Positions 7,482-18,602 of a stretch of 64,000 nucleotides of DNA are shown piece by piece. Below the pieces are notes generated by a model. The model was given only the letters and a program-made list of their open reading frames with translations, did no database searches and was not told the origin of the DNA. Where the stretch lies: contig NZ_JADPSA010000005.1 in NCBI RefSeq assembly GCF_017347085.1, positions 1 through 64,000 of the forward strand. The letters are read 5' to 3'. The stretch is from Nesterenkonia sp. E16_10. Its GTDB lineage: Bacteria; Actinomycetota; Actinomycetes; Actinomycetales; Micrococcaceae. Numbering within the stretch: position 1 is the first letter of the stretch; each line of letters starts with the position of its first letter. The position numbers were made by a program, and so were the translations under genes.

Positions 7482-9131
7482 ATGAGCTCACTCTCCCTGA
7501 CACTGACCGGAGCGGCCCGTGAGGCCGCCGAGAACCAGGTGCCCGGCCTGCTGGACCACGAGTTCGCCTCCCGGCTGGCCGCGAAGGACCACACCCTCTG
7601 GGGCATGGCCGCCGAGGACGAGGCCAGCAAGCGGCTCGGCTGGGTCTCGCTCTTCGAGGACTCCCGGGCGCTGCTGCCCAAGATCGCGGCACTTCGCGCA
7701 GACCTCGCCGCCGAGGGCCTCACCCGGGTGGTGCTCGCCGGGATGGGCGGGTCCTCGCTGGCGCCCGAGGTCATCTGCGCCACCGCCGGGGTGGAGCTGA
7801 CCGTGCTGGACTCCACCGACCCGCAGCACGTGGCCGCCGTCGTCGGGGCTGACATCGAGAAGACCGTGCTCGTGGTCTCCTCGAAGTCCGGCTCCACCGT
7901 GGAGACCGACTCGCAGCGCCGGATCGTGCAGCAGGCGATGACCGAGGCCGGGATCGACGCCGTGAGCCGCACCGTGATCGTCACCGACCCGGGCTCCCCG
8001 CTGGCGCAGTCCTCCGCCGAGGCCGGGGTCCGCGCGATCTTCGAGGCCGATCCCACCGTGGGCGGGCGCTACTCCGCGCTCACCGCCTTCGGCCTGGTCC
8101 CCTCCGGGCTGGCAGGCGCCGACCTGGAGACCCTGCTCGAGGACGCCGAGGACGCCTCGGTGATCCTCGCCGAGGACGACGCCGACAACCCCGGCCTGCG
8201 CCTGGGCTCCGCGATCGGCGGCACCGTCCCGCTGCGCAACAAGCTGGTGCTCGTCGACGCCGGCTCGCCGCTGATCGGGCTGGGCAACTGGATCGAACAG
8301 CTCATCGCCGAGTCCACCGGCAAGAACGGCACCGGCCTGCTGCCGGTGATCGTCGCCGACGGCGAGCCCGAGCTGCACCGCGACGACGCCGACGTGCTGA
8401 TCACCCAGATCATCGACGCCGAGACCGAGGACGGCGCCTCGGTGGACAACGACGACGCCGACCTGGTGGTCAGCCCGCACAAGGTGCGCACCGGCGGCAG
8501 CCTCGGCGCGCAGTTCATGCTCTGGGAGGTCGCCACCGTGGTCGCCGGCGCGCTGCTGAGCATCAACCCCTTCGACCAGCCCGATGTGGAGTCCGCCAAG
8601 ACCGCCGCCCGCGGCCTGCTCGACTCCCCCGCCCCCGAGGCCGGGGACTCCGTGACCGACGGCGCCGTGGCGCTGCGGACCCTCGGGGCCGCCGCGCTGA
8701 CCGAGGCGAACCCGGCCACCCTGAGCGAGGCGCTGCAGGCGCTGGTGAAGTCCGTTCCCGAAGACGGCTACCTCGCGGTCACCGCGTACCTGGACCGCAC
8801 CACCGAGACCCAGCTCGAGGCCATCCGGGCGCAGCTCTCCGCACTCTCCGGACGCCCGGTGACCTTCGGCTGGGGCCCACGCTTCCTGCACTCCACCGGA
8901 CAGTTCCACAAGGGCGGCCCGCACATCGGGGCGTTCCTGCAGCTGACCACCAGCTCCAGCACCGATCTGCAGGTCCCGGAGCGGCCGTTCACGCTGGGGA
9001 AGCTGATCGCCGCCCAGGCCGAGGGCGACGCCCAGGTCCTGGCCGGGCACGACATGCCGGTGCTGCAGGTGCACCTCAACGACCGCGCCGCGGGCCTGAC
9101 CCAGGTCATCGAGACCATGGACGCCCTGTGA
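7482..9131 (+). CDS. pgi: Glucose-6-phosphate isomerase
   Basis: This 549-residue enzyme interconverts glucose 6-phosphate and fructose 6-phosphate, linking glycolysis with the oxidative pentose phosphate branch. It carries the sugar-isomerase phosphate-binding motif SSKSGSTVETD near residue 130 and a second SIS domain further on. AAAGGA precedes ATG 7482. Its TGA overlaps the GTG start of zwf by four bases (GTGA), so the two are translationally coupled, which fits shared control of flux at glucose 6-phosphate. Confidence 0.95.
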   Translation: MSSLSLTLTGAAREAAENQVPGLLDHEFASRLAAKDHTLWGMAAEDEASKRLGWVSLFEDSRALLPKIAALRADLAAEGLTRVVLAGMGGSSLAPEVICATAGVELTVLDSTDPQHVAAVVGADIEKTVLVVSSKSGSTVETDSQRRIVQQAMTEAGIDAVSRTVIVTDPGSPLAQSSAEAGVRAIFEADPTVGGRYSALTAFGLVPSGLAGADLETLLEDAEDASVILAEDDADNPGLRLGSAIGGTVPLRNKLVLVDAGSPLIGLGNWIEQLIAESTGKNGTGLLPVIVADGEPELHRDDADVLITQIIDAETEDGASVDNDDADLVVSPHKVRTGGSLGAQFMLWEVATVVAGALLSINPFDQPDVESAKTAARGLLDSPAPEAGDSVTDGAVALRTLGAAALTEANPATLSEALQALVKSVPEDGYLAVTAYLDRTTETQLEAIRAQLSALSGRPVTFGWGPRFLHSTGQFHKGGPHIGAFLQLTTSSSTDLQVPERPFTLGKLIAAQAEGDAQVLAGHDMPVLQVHLNDRAAGLTQVIETMDAL

Positions 9132-10768
9132 ACGCACCACGCACCGAGTCCACGCAGGCCAGCGGCGGCTCGCGCAGCAACGGCGGCCCCCGCAGCGCCG
9201 GCGCCACCTCGCGCAGCAACGGCGCCCGCAGCCGGGACGGCAACCCGCTGCGCGACCCGCGCGACCGGCGGCTGAACCGGATCGCCGGGCCCTCCGCCAT
9301 GGTGATGTTCGGCGTCACCGGGGACCTTGCCCGGAAGAAGCTGCTCCCGGCCATCTATGACCTGGCCAACCGCGGACTGCTGCCGCCGAGCTTCTCCCTC
9401 GTCGGCTTCGGCCGGCGGGACTGGACCCATGAGCAGTTCGCCGCGGAGGTGCTCGAGCAGGTCAAGGCCTCCGCGCGCACGCCCTTCGACCAGCAGGTCT
9501 GGGACCAGCTCTCCGCCGGGCTGCGCTTCGTGACCACCACAGGCTTCGACGACGACGCGGCCTACGCCCGGCTCGGGGAGACCCTGGAGGAGCTCAAGGA
9601 GTCCCGCGGAACCCACGGCAACCATGCGTTCTACCTCTCGATCCCGCCGAACTCCTTCGAGATCGTCTGCCAGAAGCTCTCCTCCCACGGACTGGCCACC
9701 CCGCAGAACAGCGTGGAGGACCCGTGGAGCCGCGTGGTGATCGAGAAGCCCTTCGGCCACGACCTGGCCTCGGCGCGGGAGCTCAACGCCGTGGTGGAGT
9801 CGGTCTTCCCGCCCGACGCGGTGTTCCGGATCGACCACTACCTGGGCAAGGAGACCGTGCAGAACCTGCTGGCGCTGCGCTTCGCGAACCAGCTCTTCGA
9901 GCCGCTCTGGAACGCCCAGTACGTGGACCACGTGCAGATCACAATGGCCGAGGACATCGGCATCGGGGGCCGGGCCAGCTACTACGACGGCGTGGGCGCG
10001 GCGCGCGACGTGATCCAGAACCACCTGCTCCAGCTGCTCGCGCTCACCGCGATGGAAGAGCCGATCTCCTTCGACGCCCAGCACCTGCGCGCCGAGAAGG
10101 AGAAGGTGCTCGCCGCGGTCCGGCTGCCCGAGGACCTCGGCGCCGCCTCGGCCCGCGGCCAGTACACCTCCGGCTGGCAGGGCGGGGAGAAGGTGGTCGG
10201 GTTCCTCGACGAGGCGGGGTTCAACCCCGACTCCACCACCGAGACCTTCGCGGCGCTGCGCCTGGACATCAACACCCGCCGCTGGGCCGGCGCCCCGTTC
10301 TACCTGCGCGCCGGGAAGCGGCTGGGCCGCCGGGTCACCGAGATCGCGGTGATCTTCAAGCGCGCCCCGAACCTGCTCTTCCAGGACCACGACGACCACG
10401 AGTTCGGTCAGAACGCCGTCGTAATCCGGGTCCAGCCCGACGAGGGCGCCACCATCCGGTTCGCCTCCAAGGTCCCGGGCACCCAGATGGAGGTCCGCGA
10501 CGTCACCATGGACTTCGGCTACGGGCATGCCTTCACCGAGGACAGCCCCGAGGCCTACGAGCGGCTGATCCTCGACGTGCTGCTCGGAGAGCCGCCGCTG
10601 TTCCCGCGCCACGAGGAGGTCGAGCTCTCCTGGAAGATCCTGGACCCCTTCGAGGAGCACTGGGCCGCCCAGCAGGCCCAGCCCGAGCCCTACGCCCCGG
10701 GCGGCTGGGGACCACCGTCTGCCCATGATCTGCTGGCCCGCGACGGCCGCACCTGGCGCAGGCCGTAG
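9128..10768 (+). CDS. zwf: Glucose-6-phosphate 1-dehydrogenase
   Basis: This 546-residue enzyme oxidises glucose 6-phosphate to 6-phosphogluconolactone with NADP. The nucleotide-binding motif GVTGDLARKKLLPAIYDL lies about 60 residues in, and the active-site RIDHYLGKE follows in the middle of the protein. A low-complexity N-terminal extension rich in Ser, Gly, Arg and Asn (about residues 8-40) precedes the catalytic domain. The GTG start overlaps the pgi stop. In actinobacteria the enzyme works with OpcA, whose gene follows after 12 bases. Confidence 0.96.
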   Translation: MNAPRTESTQASGGSRSNGGPRSAGATSRSNGARSRDGNPLRDPRDRRLNRIAGPSAMVMFGVTGDLARKKLLPAIYDLANRGLLPPSFSLVGFGRRDWTHEQFAAEVLEQVKASARTPFDQQVWDQLSAGLRFVTTTGFDDDAAYARLGETLEELKESRGTHGNHAFYLSIPPNSFEIVCQKLSSHGLATPQNSVEDPWSRVVIEKPFGHDLASARELNAVVESVFPPDAVFRIDHYLGKETVQNLLALRFANQLFEPLWNAQYVDHVQITMAEDIGIGGRASYYDGVGAARDVIQNHLLQLLALTAMEEPISFDAQHLRAEKEKVLAAVRLPEDLGAASARGQYTSGWQGGEKVVGFLDEAGFNPDSTTETFAALRLDINTRRWAGAPFYLRAGKRLGRRVTEIAVIFKRAPNLLFQDHDDHEFGQNAVVIRVQPDEGATIRFASKVPGTQMEVRDVTMDFGYGHAFTEDSPEAYERLILDVLLGEPPLFPRHEEVELSWKILDPFEEHWAAQQAQPEPYAPGGWGPPSAHDLLARDGRTWRRP

Positions 10769-10780
10769 AAGGAGAACCCA

Positions 10781-11743
10781 GTGATCGTCGATATCAAGAA
10801 CACCACCACCTCCAAGGTCTCCAAGAAGCTGCGCAGGCTGCGCGAGGACGGCGGCGTCGTCGCGCTGACCCGGGTGCTCACCCTGGTCATCCTGACCTCG
10901 AAGGACAACGCCGAGCCGGCCATCGCCGCAGCGAACCTGGCCTCCCGGGAACACCCCTGCCGGATCATCGTGCTGGCCTCGGGCCCGATCTCGGATGAGA
11001 CCCGGCTGGATGCACAGATCCGGGTCGGCGGCGACGCCGGCGCCTCCGAGGTGATCGTGTTGGAGGCCTCGGGCGAACTGGCCGAGCAGAACGAGGCGAT
11101 GGTCTCGGCGCTGCTGCTGCCTGACGCCCCGATCGTGGCCTGGTGGGCCGATGAGCTGCCCGACAACGTCAGCGCCACCCCGATCGGGAAGATCGCGCAC
11201 CGGAGGATCACCGATTCGGCGATGGACCCGCGCCCGCTGGAGGCGCTGCAGCGGATCTCCGCGCACTATGTGGAGGGTGACACCGATCTGGCCTGGACCC
11301 GGCTCACGCACTGGCGGATCCACCTGGCCAGCATCCTCGACACCCTGGATCCCGCCGACATCAGCGCGGTGACCGTGGAGGCGGCCGCGGACCTGCCGAG
11401 TGCGGCGCTGCTCGCGGCCTGGCTGCAGCAGGCGCTTCAGATCCCGGTCAGCCTGATCTCCACGGTGGCTCCGGCGGAGTCCGAGCTGCCGCTGACCCTG
11501 ACCGCGGTCACCTTCCACCGCGCCGGCGGGGACGTGAGCCTCTCCCGGCCGCGCGGCGAGGAGATCGCCGAGCTGCGCTCCGCCGACGGGCTGGTGCAGG
11601 GCGTGCCGCTGCCGGTGCGCACCCTGGAAGTCTGCCTGGCCGAAGAGCTGCGCCGGCTGGACTCCGATGAGGTCTTCGGCGAGGTGCTCACCAAGGCGCT
11701 GCCGACCACCGATCTCTCAGACGCCACCGCGGCGTCGAGCTGA
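10781..11743 (+). CDS. opcA: Glucose-6-phosphate dehydrogenase assembly/activator protein OpcA
   Basis: This 320-residue protein of the OpcA family is required for assembly or activity of glucose-6-phosphate dehydrogenase. The family segment around LPDAPIVAWWADELPDN is present in the middle, and the position directly after zwf is the usual one. It starts at GTG 10781 with AGAAGGAG just upstream. It is probably cotranscribed with zwf. Confidence 0.93.
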   Translation: MIVDIKNTTTSKVSKKLRRLREDGGVVALTRVLTLVILTSKDNAEPAIAAANLASREHPCRIIVLASGPISDETRLDAQIRVGGDAGASEVIVLEASGELAEQNEAMVSALLLPDAPIVAWWADELPDNVSATPIGKIAHRRITDSAMDPRPLEALQRISAHYVEGDTDLAWTRLTHWRIHLASILDTLDPADISAVTVEAAADLPSAALLAAWLQQALQIPVSLISTVAPAESELPLTLTAVTFHRAGGDVSLSRPRGEEIAELRSADGLVQGVPLPVRTLEVCLAEELRRLDSDEVFGEVLTKALPTTDLSDATAASS

Positions 11744-11815
11744 TTCACCCGTTCACGACCACCGACCCACTAGGCTCGCGGCATCCCTGCGGATGCGGCG
11801 GAAGGATGAACCCTC

Positions 11816-12622
11816 ATGACAGATTCCCCTGAGCGGCCCGCCCTGGCGGCGCCGCGCACCGAGGTCTACGCCGAGAAGGACCAGCTGGTCACGGTGGTCG
11901 CCGAGCGGCTGCTCGCCGTCCTGGTCGACGCCGCACGCCACCAGGGTGACGCCCATGCGGTGCTCACCGGCGGCAGCGCCGGCATCGCGGTCCTGGCGAA
12001 GGTCGCCGAACTGGTCGCGCGGCCCGGCACCGAGACCCCGCCCTGGCACAAGGTGCACTTCTGGTGGGGCGACGAGCGGCTGCTGCCCAGCGACGACCCG
12101 GAGCGCAACGCTCAGCAGGCCCATGAGGCGCTGCTCGACGCGCTGATCGAACAGCACGGTCTGCCCGAATCCAATGTGCACCGGATGCCGGTCTCCGAGG
12201 ACGCGTCGGATCCGGAGATCGGTGCGGAGATCTACGCGACCGAGCTGCAGGCCCACGCCGGGGACTCCCTCCGCTCGGGTCTTCCGCTCCCCCGCTTCGA
12301 TGTGCTGCTGCTCGGCGTGGGCCCGGACGGCCACGTGGCCAGCCTGTTCCCGGGCAAGGCCTCGCTGCACGTCACCGAGCAGACGACCATCGGTGAGGAA
12401 GAGTCCCCGAAGCCGCCGCCGCAGCGGATCACCCTGACCTTCCCGGCGATCCAGACCGCCGAGCGGGTCTGGATGGTGGTCTCCGGTGCGGACAAGGCCG
12501 AGGCCGCCGCGAAGGCGCTCACCCCGGGCACCGAGCTCACTGAGATCCCCGCGGTGGAGGCTCGCGGCGCCCGGGAGACCATCTGGCACCTGGACCACGC
12601 CGCCGCCAGCAAACTCGGCTAA
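11816..12622 (+). CDS. pgl: 6-phosphogluconolactonase
   Basis: This 268-residue hydrolase opens 6-phosphogluconolactone to 6-phosphogluconate, the second oxidative step. Family motifs are VLTGGSAGI near residue 45, FWWGDERLLPSDDPERN near 85 and LLGVGPDGHVASLFPG near 165. ATG 11816 is preceded by GCGGAAGGAT. It ends the pentose phosphate series. Its stop codon lies inside the second copy of the palindromic element. Confidence 0.96.
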   Translation: MTDSPERPALAAPRTEVYAEKDQLVTVVAERLLAVLVDAARHQGDAHAVLTGGSAGIAVLAKVAELVARPGTETPPWHKVHFWWGDERLLPSDDPERNAQQAHEALLDALIEQHGLPESNVHRMPVSEDASDPEIGAEIYATELQAHAGDSLRSGLPLPRFDVLLLGVGPDGHVASLFPGKASLHVTEQTTIGEEESPKPPPQRITLTFPAIQTAERVWMVVSGADKAEAAAKALTPGTELTEIPAVEARGARETIWHLDHAAASKLG

Positions 12623-12684
12623 CCCCTCCTGGCCAGTTGAGTTCTCCGGCTACTACGTAACCGCCGGAGAACTCAACTGCCGGG
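12615..12684 (+). repeat. Palindromic element, copy 2, at the pgl stop codon
   Basis: The element begins in the last codons of pgl (TCGGCTAACCCC, including the TAA stop) and forms a 17-bp hairpin (12634-12679) with loop TACTACGTAACC, identical to the loop of copy 1 in transcript sense. The stem differs from copy 1 at one paired position: TTTTCC/GGAAAA in copy 1 becomes TTCTCC/GGAGAA here, a compensatory T-A to C-G change. It lies between the convergent ends of pgl and secG. Confidence 0.85.
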
Positions 12685-12708
12685 GAGAGAAGAAGCCCGA
12701 GGAACAGC

Positions 12709-12745
12709 AAAGCCCAGCTCGACCGTGATGGTCGAGCTGGGCTTT
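12709..12745. terminator. Bidirectional terminator between pgl and secG
   Basis: A perfect 15-bp stem (AAAGCCCAGCTCGAC and its complement) closes a 7-base loop. It begins and ends with A/T runs, so it can terminate both the pgl transcript on + and the secG transcript on -. Confidence 0.85.
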
Positions 12746-12762
12746 CCTTGTGGGCTCTCGCG

Positions 12763-13014
12763 CTAGATGTCGGCGCCCAGCGGAACAATCAGGGCCAGGG
12801 CCACGATGATCAGGCCCCAGCTGACGGCCAGGGTAATGGTCAGCCGGTTCAGGTTACGCTCTGCCACGCCGGATGACCCCAGGGACGAGGTCACACCGCC
12901 GCCGAACATGTCCGACATGCCTCCGCCGCGACCCTTGTGCAGCAGGATCAGCAGGATCAGCAGCAGGCTGATCAGGGCGAGCAGCACCTGAAGTGCAATG
13001 GTCAGTGCAGACAC
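12763..13014 (-). CDS. secG: Preprotein translocase subunit SecG
   Basis: This 83-residue membrane protein is the small SecG subunit of the SecYEG translocon. It has two transmembrane helices (about 5-25 and 57-77) joined by a Gly-rich cytoplasmic loop with the typical HKGRGGGMSDMFGG motif. The start is GTG 13014 with AAAGG upstream. As in most actinobacteria it is downstream of tpiA, 70 bases away, on the same strand. Confidence 0.94.
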   Translation of the reverse strand: MSALTIALQVLLALISLLLILLILLHKGRGGGMSDMFGGGVTSSLGSSGVAERNLNRLTITLAVSWGLIIVALALIVPLGADI

Positions 13015-13084
13015 AGCGACCTTTCGTGGTGGAACGTGGGCGAATCAGCTACCAGGATAACCCGGGACGGGCCTGGTCTTGACC

Positions 13085-13909
13085 TCAGGCCTGCGCGCCG
13101 GTGTCGACGTGCTTCTCAAAGGAGGCGATCTTGCTGAACTCCTCGGTGTCCAGGCTCGCACCGCCGACCAGGGCGCCGTCCACATCGGCGCCCGCGAGGA
13201 TCGCGGCGACGTTCTTGGACTTCACCGAACCGCCGTAGAGCACCCGGACGGTCTCCGCGAAGCCCTCCGAGTACAGCTCGGCGAGCTTCGCGCGGATCGC
13301 GGCCGACATCTCCTGGGCGTCCTCGGGTCCGGCGACCTTTCCGGTACCGATGGCCCAGACCGGCTCATAGGCGACGACGAGCTCGGTGAGCTCCTCGGCG
13401 GTACGCCCGGCCAGGGCGCCCTCGAGCTGGGCCAGGGTGTGCGCCACGTGGTTCCCGGCCTCGCGGACCTCCAGTCCCTCGCCGACGCAGAGCACCGGGG
13501 CGAGCTCGTGGCGCAGCGCGGCGGAGAGCTTGGCGTTGAGCTGCTCATCGGTCTCGCCGTGGACCTCGCGGCGCTCGGAGTGCCCGATCAGCACCTGGGA
13601 GCAGCCGAGCTTCTTCAGGAAGGCGCCGGAGATGTCGCCGGTGAAGGCGCCGGAGTCCTGGTCAGAGAGGTCCTGGGCGCCGTAGTCGACGCCCAGCTTG
13701 TCCCCGGTGACCAGGGTCTGAACGCCGCGCAGATCGGTGAACGGCGGGAACACCGAGACCTGCACGCGGTCGTAGTCGTGGCCGGCGTCGTTCAGCGTCC
13801 AGGCCAGCTTCTGGACCAGCGCGATCGCCTCCATGTGGTCGATGTTCATCTTCCAGTTGCCGGCGATCAGCGGGCGACGCACGAAGGCGCCATTCTTCTG
13901 AGTAGTCAT
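13085..13909 (-). CDS. tpiA: Triosephosphate isomerase
   Basis: This 274-residue TIM-barrel enzyme interconverts dihydroxyacetone phosphate and glyceraldehyde 3-phosphate. The catalytic residues are visible: the lysine in AGNWKM near residue 20, the histidine in IGHSERR near 110 and the glutamate in [12 protein letters not shown] near 185. The phosphate-binding YGGSVK follows. AAAGGGA precedes the ATG. It lies in the series gap-pgk-tpiA-secG, read on the minus strand. Confidence 0.97.
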   Translation of the reverse strand: MTTQKNGAFVRRPLIAGNWKMNIDHMEAIALVQKLAWTLNDAGHDYDRVQVSVFPPFTDLRGVQTLVTGDKLGVDYGAQDLSDQDSGAFTGDISGAFLKKLGCSQVLIGHSERREVHGETDEQLNAKLSAALRHELAPVLCVGEGLEVREAGNHVAHTLAQLEGALAGRTAEELTELVVAYEPVWAIGTGKVAGPEDAQEMSAAIRAKLAELYSEGFAETVRVLYGGSVKSKNVAAILAGADVDGALVGGASLDTEEFSKIASFEKHVDTGAQA

Positions 13910-14017
13910 GGAGAGGAGTTCCCTTTCAACGGTGGTGAGATCAGCAGGTCAGCGTGAGTAGGCGCGGCGTGCCGCGGGTCAGCGTGATGCGGGACGGTGA
14001 GGTCGCCGAGGCGGCGC

Positions 14018-15244
14018 TCAGCCCTCGAGCGCGTCGATGCCGGGCAGCGCCTTGCCCTCGAGGTACTCCAGGCTGGCGCCGCCGCCGGTGGAGATGTGGC
14101 CGAAGCTGTCCTCGTCGTAGCCCAGCGCGCGCACCGCGGAGGCGGAGTCGCCGCCACCGACCACGGTGAACGCCTCGGTGGTGGTCAGCGCCTCGGCCAC
14201 CGCGGCGGTGCCCTTCGCGAAGGCCTCCATCTCGAACACGCCCATCGGCCCGTTCCAGAAGACCGTCTTGGCCTGGACGATCTCGGCGGCGAAGGCCTGA
14301 GCGGTCTCGGGCCCGATGTCCAGGCCCAGCGCCTCGGCGCCGGCCGGACCGGATTCCAGGGCATCCACCGGCAGCACCTCGACCTCGGCGTCGGCGGCGA
14401 AGGCCGAGGCCATCACGATGTCGGTGGGCAGCACGATCCGGCAGTTCAGCCGTTCGGCGGACTCCAGGAAGCCCTTGACCGTGTCGAGCTTGTCGTCTTC
14501 GACCAGGGACTTTCCGATGCCGTGGCCCTGGGCCTTGAGGAAGGTGAAGACCATGCCGCCGCCCACCAGGAGCGTGTCGGCGCGGCTCATCAGGTTCTCG
14601 ATCACCGCGAGCTTGTCGGAGACCTTGGACCCGCCCAGCACCACCGTGTAGGGGCGCTCCGGGGTCTCCGTGAGGCGCTGCAGCACCAGCAGCTCGTCGC
14701 GGACCAGGTCGCCCTGGTAGGCGGGCAGCTTGGTGGTGATATCGACCACCGAGGCGTGGGCGCGGTGCACCGCACCGAAGGCGTCGTTGACGTAAGCGCC
14801 CTGCTCGCCGGTCAGCGCGGCAAGCTCGGCGGCGAGGCTGGCCCGCTCGGCGTCGTCCTTGGAGGTCTCGCGCGGATCGAACCGGACGTTCTCCAGCAGC
14901 AGGATCTGACCGGGCTCGAGTGCGGCGGCCTGCTCCTGCGCGCTGGGACCGACGAGGTCATCGGCGCGCAGCACGGTCAGCTCGGTGAGCTCGGCCATCC
15001 GCTCGGCCACCGGGGCCAGCGAGTACTTCGGCTCGGGCGCACCCTTGGGCCGGCCCAGGTGGGCGGCGACCAGGACTCGGGCGCCGGCGGCGGCGAGCTT
15101 CTCCAACACCGGCAGCGAGGCGCGGATGCGACCGTCGTCGGTCACCACACCGTCGGAGAGCGGCACGTTGAGGTCGGAGCGGACGAGCACTCGGCGGCCG
15201 TTCAGGCCTTCGGAGAGCAGGGCATCAAGGGTGGCTGCAGTCAT
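14018..15244 (-). CDS. pgk: Phosphoglycerate kinase
   Basis: This 408-residue enzyme makes ATP from 1,3-bisphosphoglycerate and ADP in glycolysis. It carries VRSDLNVPL near residue 22, AHLGRPKG near 60, the [11 protein letters not shown] segment near 205 and the C-terminal GGGDSASAV. The ATG at 15244 is placed 6 bases after a good -10 box, which suggests a leaderless transcript starting between gap and pgk in addition to any read-through from gap. Confidence 0.97.
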   Translation of the reverse strand: MTAATLDALLSEGLNGRRVLVRSDLNVPLSDGVVTDDGRIRASLPVLEKLAAAGARVLVAAHLGRPKGAPEPKYSLAPVAERMAELTELTVLRADDLVGPSAQEQAAALEPGQILLLENVRFDPRETSKDDAERASLAAELAALTGEQGAYVNDAFGAVHRAHASVVDITTKLPAYQGDLVRDELLVLQRLTETPERPYTVVLGGSKVSDKLAVIENLMSRADTLLVGGGMVFTFLKAQGHGIGKSLVEDDKLDTVKGFLESAERLNCRIVLPTDIVMASAFAADAEVEVLPVDALESGPAGAEALGLDIGPETAQAFAAEIVQAKTVFWNGPMGVFEMEAFAKGTAAVAEALTTTEAFTVVGGGDSASAVRALGYDEDSFGHISTGGGASLEYLEGKALPGIDALEG

Positions 15245-15250
15245 GGGATC

Positions 15251-15256
15251 AGGGTA
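15251..15256 (-). promoter_or_regulatory. -10 box of a leaderless pgk promoter
   Basis: On the minus strand TACCCT lies 6 bases before the pgk ATG, so transcription should start at or next to the A of ATG. No Shine-Dalgarno sequence is present. Confidence 0.5.
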
Positions 15257-15287
15257 CCAATCGCTGGAAGGGAGAGGCTGAGGAGGA

Positions 15288-15344
15288 GGCGGGCGCCCGG
15301 TAGGCGGCCGGCGGGCGCCCGTTGGGCGGCCGGCGGGCGCTCGG
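15288..15344. repeat. G+C-rich short tandem repeat upstream of pgk
   Basis: The 16-mer GGCGGCCGGCGGGCGC occurs at 15303-15318 and 15325-15340, a 22-bp period, preceded by the partial unit GGCGGGCGCCCGG. It lies between the gap terminator and the pgk promoter. No function is evident. Confidence 0.6.
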
Positions 15345-15385
15345 AAAGGTCAGGACGACGACGCCGGCTGGTGCCGCACGGCAGA

Positions 15386-15422
15386 GGCCCCGGTCCCGAC
15401 GAGGATTCGTCGAGCCGGGGCC
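15386..15422 (-). terminator. gap terminator hairpin
   Basis: GGCCCCGG pairs with CCGGGGCC, enclosing a further CGACGA/TCGTCG pairing, 21 bases after the gap stop on the minus strand. There is no T-tract. Confidence 0.65.
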
Positions 15423-15443
15423 CTTGCTGTCATGCGAGCTGGA

Positions 15444-16767
<1,324 letters not shown>

Positions 16768-17391
16768 TCAGGGAGTGAGCAGCTTGGCGGCGCCCGTGCG
16801 GGCGGCCTCCAGGCGTGCGGCGACGTCGGACCAGTTGATGATGTTCCAGAACGCCTTCACGTAGTCGGGCTTGACGTTCTGGTAGTCCAGGTAGAAGGCG
16901 TGCTCCCACATGTCGAGCATCAGCAGCGGGATGGTGCCCACGGGCACGCCGTTCTGCTGGTCGTAGAACTGCTCGATGACCACGTTGCCGCCGATGGGCT
17001 CGTAGGCGAGGATCGCCCAGCCGGAGCCCTGGATGGTCAGCGCGGCGGAGGTGAACTGCTGCTGGAAGGCCTCGAAGGAGCCGAAGTACTCGTCGATGGC
17101 GGCGGCCAGCTCGCCCTCGGGGCGCTCCTGGCCCTCCGGGGAGAGGTTCTTCCAGAAGATCGAGTGGTTGGTGTGTCCGCCGAGGTTGAACTGCAGGTCC
17201 TTGAGCAGCTTCGGAGTCGTGGCGTAGTCGCCCTTCTCACGGGCCTCGGCCAGCTTCTCCAGCGCGGTGTTCGCGCCGGTCACGTAGGTCTGGTGGTGCT
17301 TGGAGTGGTGCAGCTCCATGATGCGGGCCGAGATGTGCGGCTCGAGCGCGGAGTAGTCGTAGTCCAATTCAGGAAGCGTGAAGTCAGTCAA
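16768..17391 (-). CDS. sodA: Superoxide dismutase, Mn/Fe family
   Basis: This 207-residue enzyme disproportionates superoxide in the cytoplasm. The metal ligands are visible: the N-terminal MELHHSKHHQTY histidines, the histidine in GGHTNHSIFW, and DMWEHAFYLDYQN near residue 170. Metal choice (Mn or Fe) cannot be settled from sequence. GGAGG lies just before the ATG. It sits between whiA and gap and has its own upstream region, with a candidate -10 (TAGGAT) about 65 bases before the start. Confidence 0.96.
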   Translation of the reverse strand: MTDFTLPELDYDYSALEPHISARIMELHHSKHHQTYVTGANTALEKLAEAREKGDYATTPKLLKDLQFNLGGHTNHSIFWKNLSPEGQERPEGELAAAIDEYFGSFEAFQQQFTSAALTIQGSGWAILAYEPIGGNVVIEQFYDQQNGVPVGTIPLLMLDMWEHAFYLDYQNVKPDYVKAFWNIINWSDVAARLEAARTGAAKLLTP

Positions 17392-17509
17392 AATGTCCTC
17401 CTAGACACGGGGGTTCGTCGAGGCCAGCTGCACCTCGGCTCGGTCCTCATCCTATGCGGTGAGTTCCACACCAGAAAGAGGGATGACGCCCGTGACGTGC
17501 AGTGTTCAC

Positions 17510-17528
17510 CACAGGAGAAACTCCTGTG
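17510..17528 (-). terminator. Small hairpin after whiA
   Basis: CACAGGAG and CTCCTGTG pair around a three-base loop, 26 bases after the whiA stop in minus-strand sense. No T-tract follows, so termination is uncertain; it could instead belong to the sodA upstream region. Confidence 0.4.
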
Positions 17529-17553
17529 AGCTGAACCTCGGGCCACAACAGGC

Positions 17554-18534
17554 TCAGCCCTCGAGCATGTCCGGGGTGACGCTGGACTCGGTGCCGGGAA
17601 TCTTCAGCTCGGAGGCCTGCTTGTCCGCCATGGCGAGGAGCCGACGGATCCGCCCGGCGATGGCGTCCTTGGTCATCGGCGGGTCCGCGAGCCGGCCCAG
17701 CTCGTCCAGCGAGGCCTGCTTATGCGCCAGTCGGAGCTCTCCGGCGTATTTCAGGTGCGGCGGGGCGTCCTTGCCGAGGATCTCCAGGGCGCGCTGGACT
17801 CGTGCGCCGGCGGCGACGGCGGCCTGGGCCGAACGGCGCAGGTTGGCGTCGTCGAAGTTGGCCAGCCGGTTGGCGGTGGCGCGGACCTCTTTGCGCATCC
17901 GGCGCTCCTCCCAGACCAGCAGGGTCTGATGCGCCCCCATGAGGGTGAGCAGCTTCGCGATGGAGTCGCCGTCGCGGATGACCACGCGGTCCACGCTGCG
18001 CACCTCGCGGGCCTTGGCCGGGATGCCGAGCCGGCGGGCAGAGCCGACCAGGGCCAGCGCGGCCTCGGGGCCGGGGCAGGTGACCTCCAGGGATGAGGAG
18101 CGGCCGGGCTCGGTGAGCGAGCCGTGGGCCAGGAAGGCGCCGCGCCAGGCGGAGACCGCATCGGCCATGGACCCGTTGACCACCACGGAGGGCAGGCCGC
18201 GCACCGGGCGGCCGCGGGCGTCGAGCAGCCCGGTCTGCCGGGCCAGCGCCTCGCCGTCGCGGACCACGCGCACCACGTAGCGGGAGCCGCGCTTGAGTCC
18301 GTTGCCGGAGACCACGATGACCTCGGGGTTGTGTCCGTAGACCTCGGTGACGGTGGTCTTGAGCCGCCGCGCCGTGGCGGCGTGGTCCAGCTCGGCCTCG
18401 ATCACGATCCGACCAGAGATGATGTGCAGTCCCCCGGCGAAGCGGAGCATGGCCGAGACCTCGGCCTTGCGCTCGGATGTGGTCTTGACGTGTTGGCGGG
18501 AGAGCTCTTCTTTGACCGACTCGGTCAGCGCCAT
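17554..18534 (-). CDS. whiA: WhiA-family DNA-binding regulator
   Basis: This 326-residue protein of the WhiA/DUF199 family has an N-terminal LAGLIDADG-like domain (about 1-220) and a C-terminal helix-turn-helix (about 235-315, including the [19 protein letters not shown] stretch). In streptomycetes WhiA controls sporulation septation; in non-sporulating relatives it is tied to cell division. GAGGAC lies 9 bases before ATG 18534. It is the last gene of the conserved uvrC-rapZ-yvcK-whiA series. Confidence 0.95.
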   Translation of the reverse strand: MALTESVKEELSRQHVKTTSERKAEVSAMLRFAGGLHIISGRIVIEAELDHAATARRLKTTVTEVYGHNPEVIVVSGNGLKRGSRYVVRVVRDGEALARQTGLLDARGRPVRGLPSVVVNGSMADAVSAWRGAFLAHGSLTEPGRSSSLEVTCPGPEAALALVGSARRLGIPAKAREVRSVDRVVIRDGDSIAKLLTLMGAHQTLLVWEERRMRKEVRATANRLANFDDANLRRSAQAAVAAGARVQRALEILGKDAPPHLKYAGELRLAHKQASLDELGRLADPPMTKDAIAGRIRRLLAMADKQASELKIPGTESSVTPDMLEG

Positions 18535-18602
18535 ATGTGTTGTCCTCTGGTCTTCGTGTGATGCAGCTCGGTCATCGTACCCAATGCCCCTGGGCCTCCG
18601 GC

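Noticed and set aside
8768-11518. Very long open frame antisense to the end of pgi, zwf and opcA
   Set aside because: High G+C makes the antisense frame open; its residues are mirror compositions rich in Gly, Arg, Leu and His with no domain, and the sense genes are certain.
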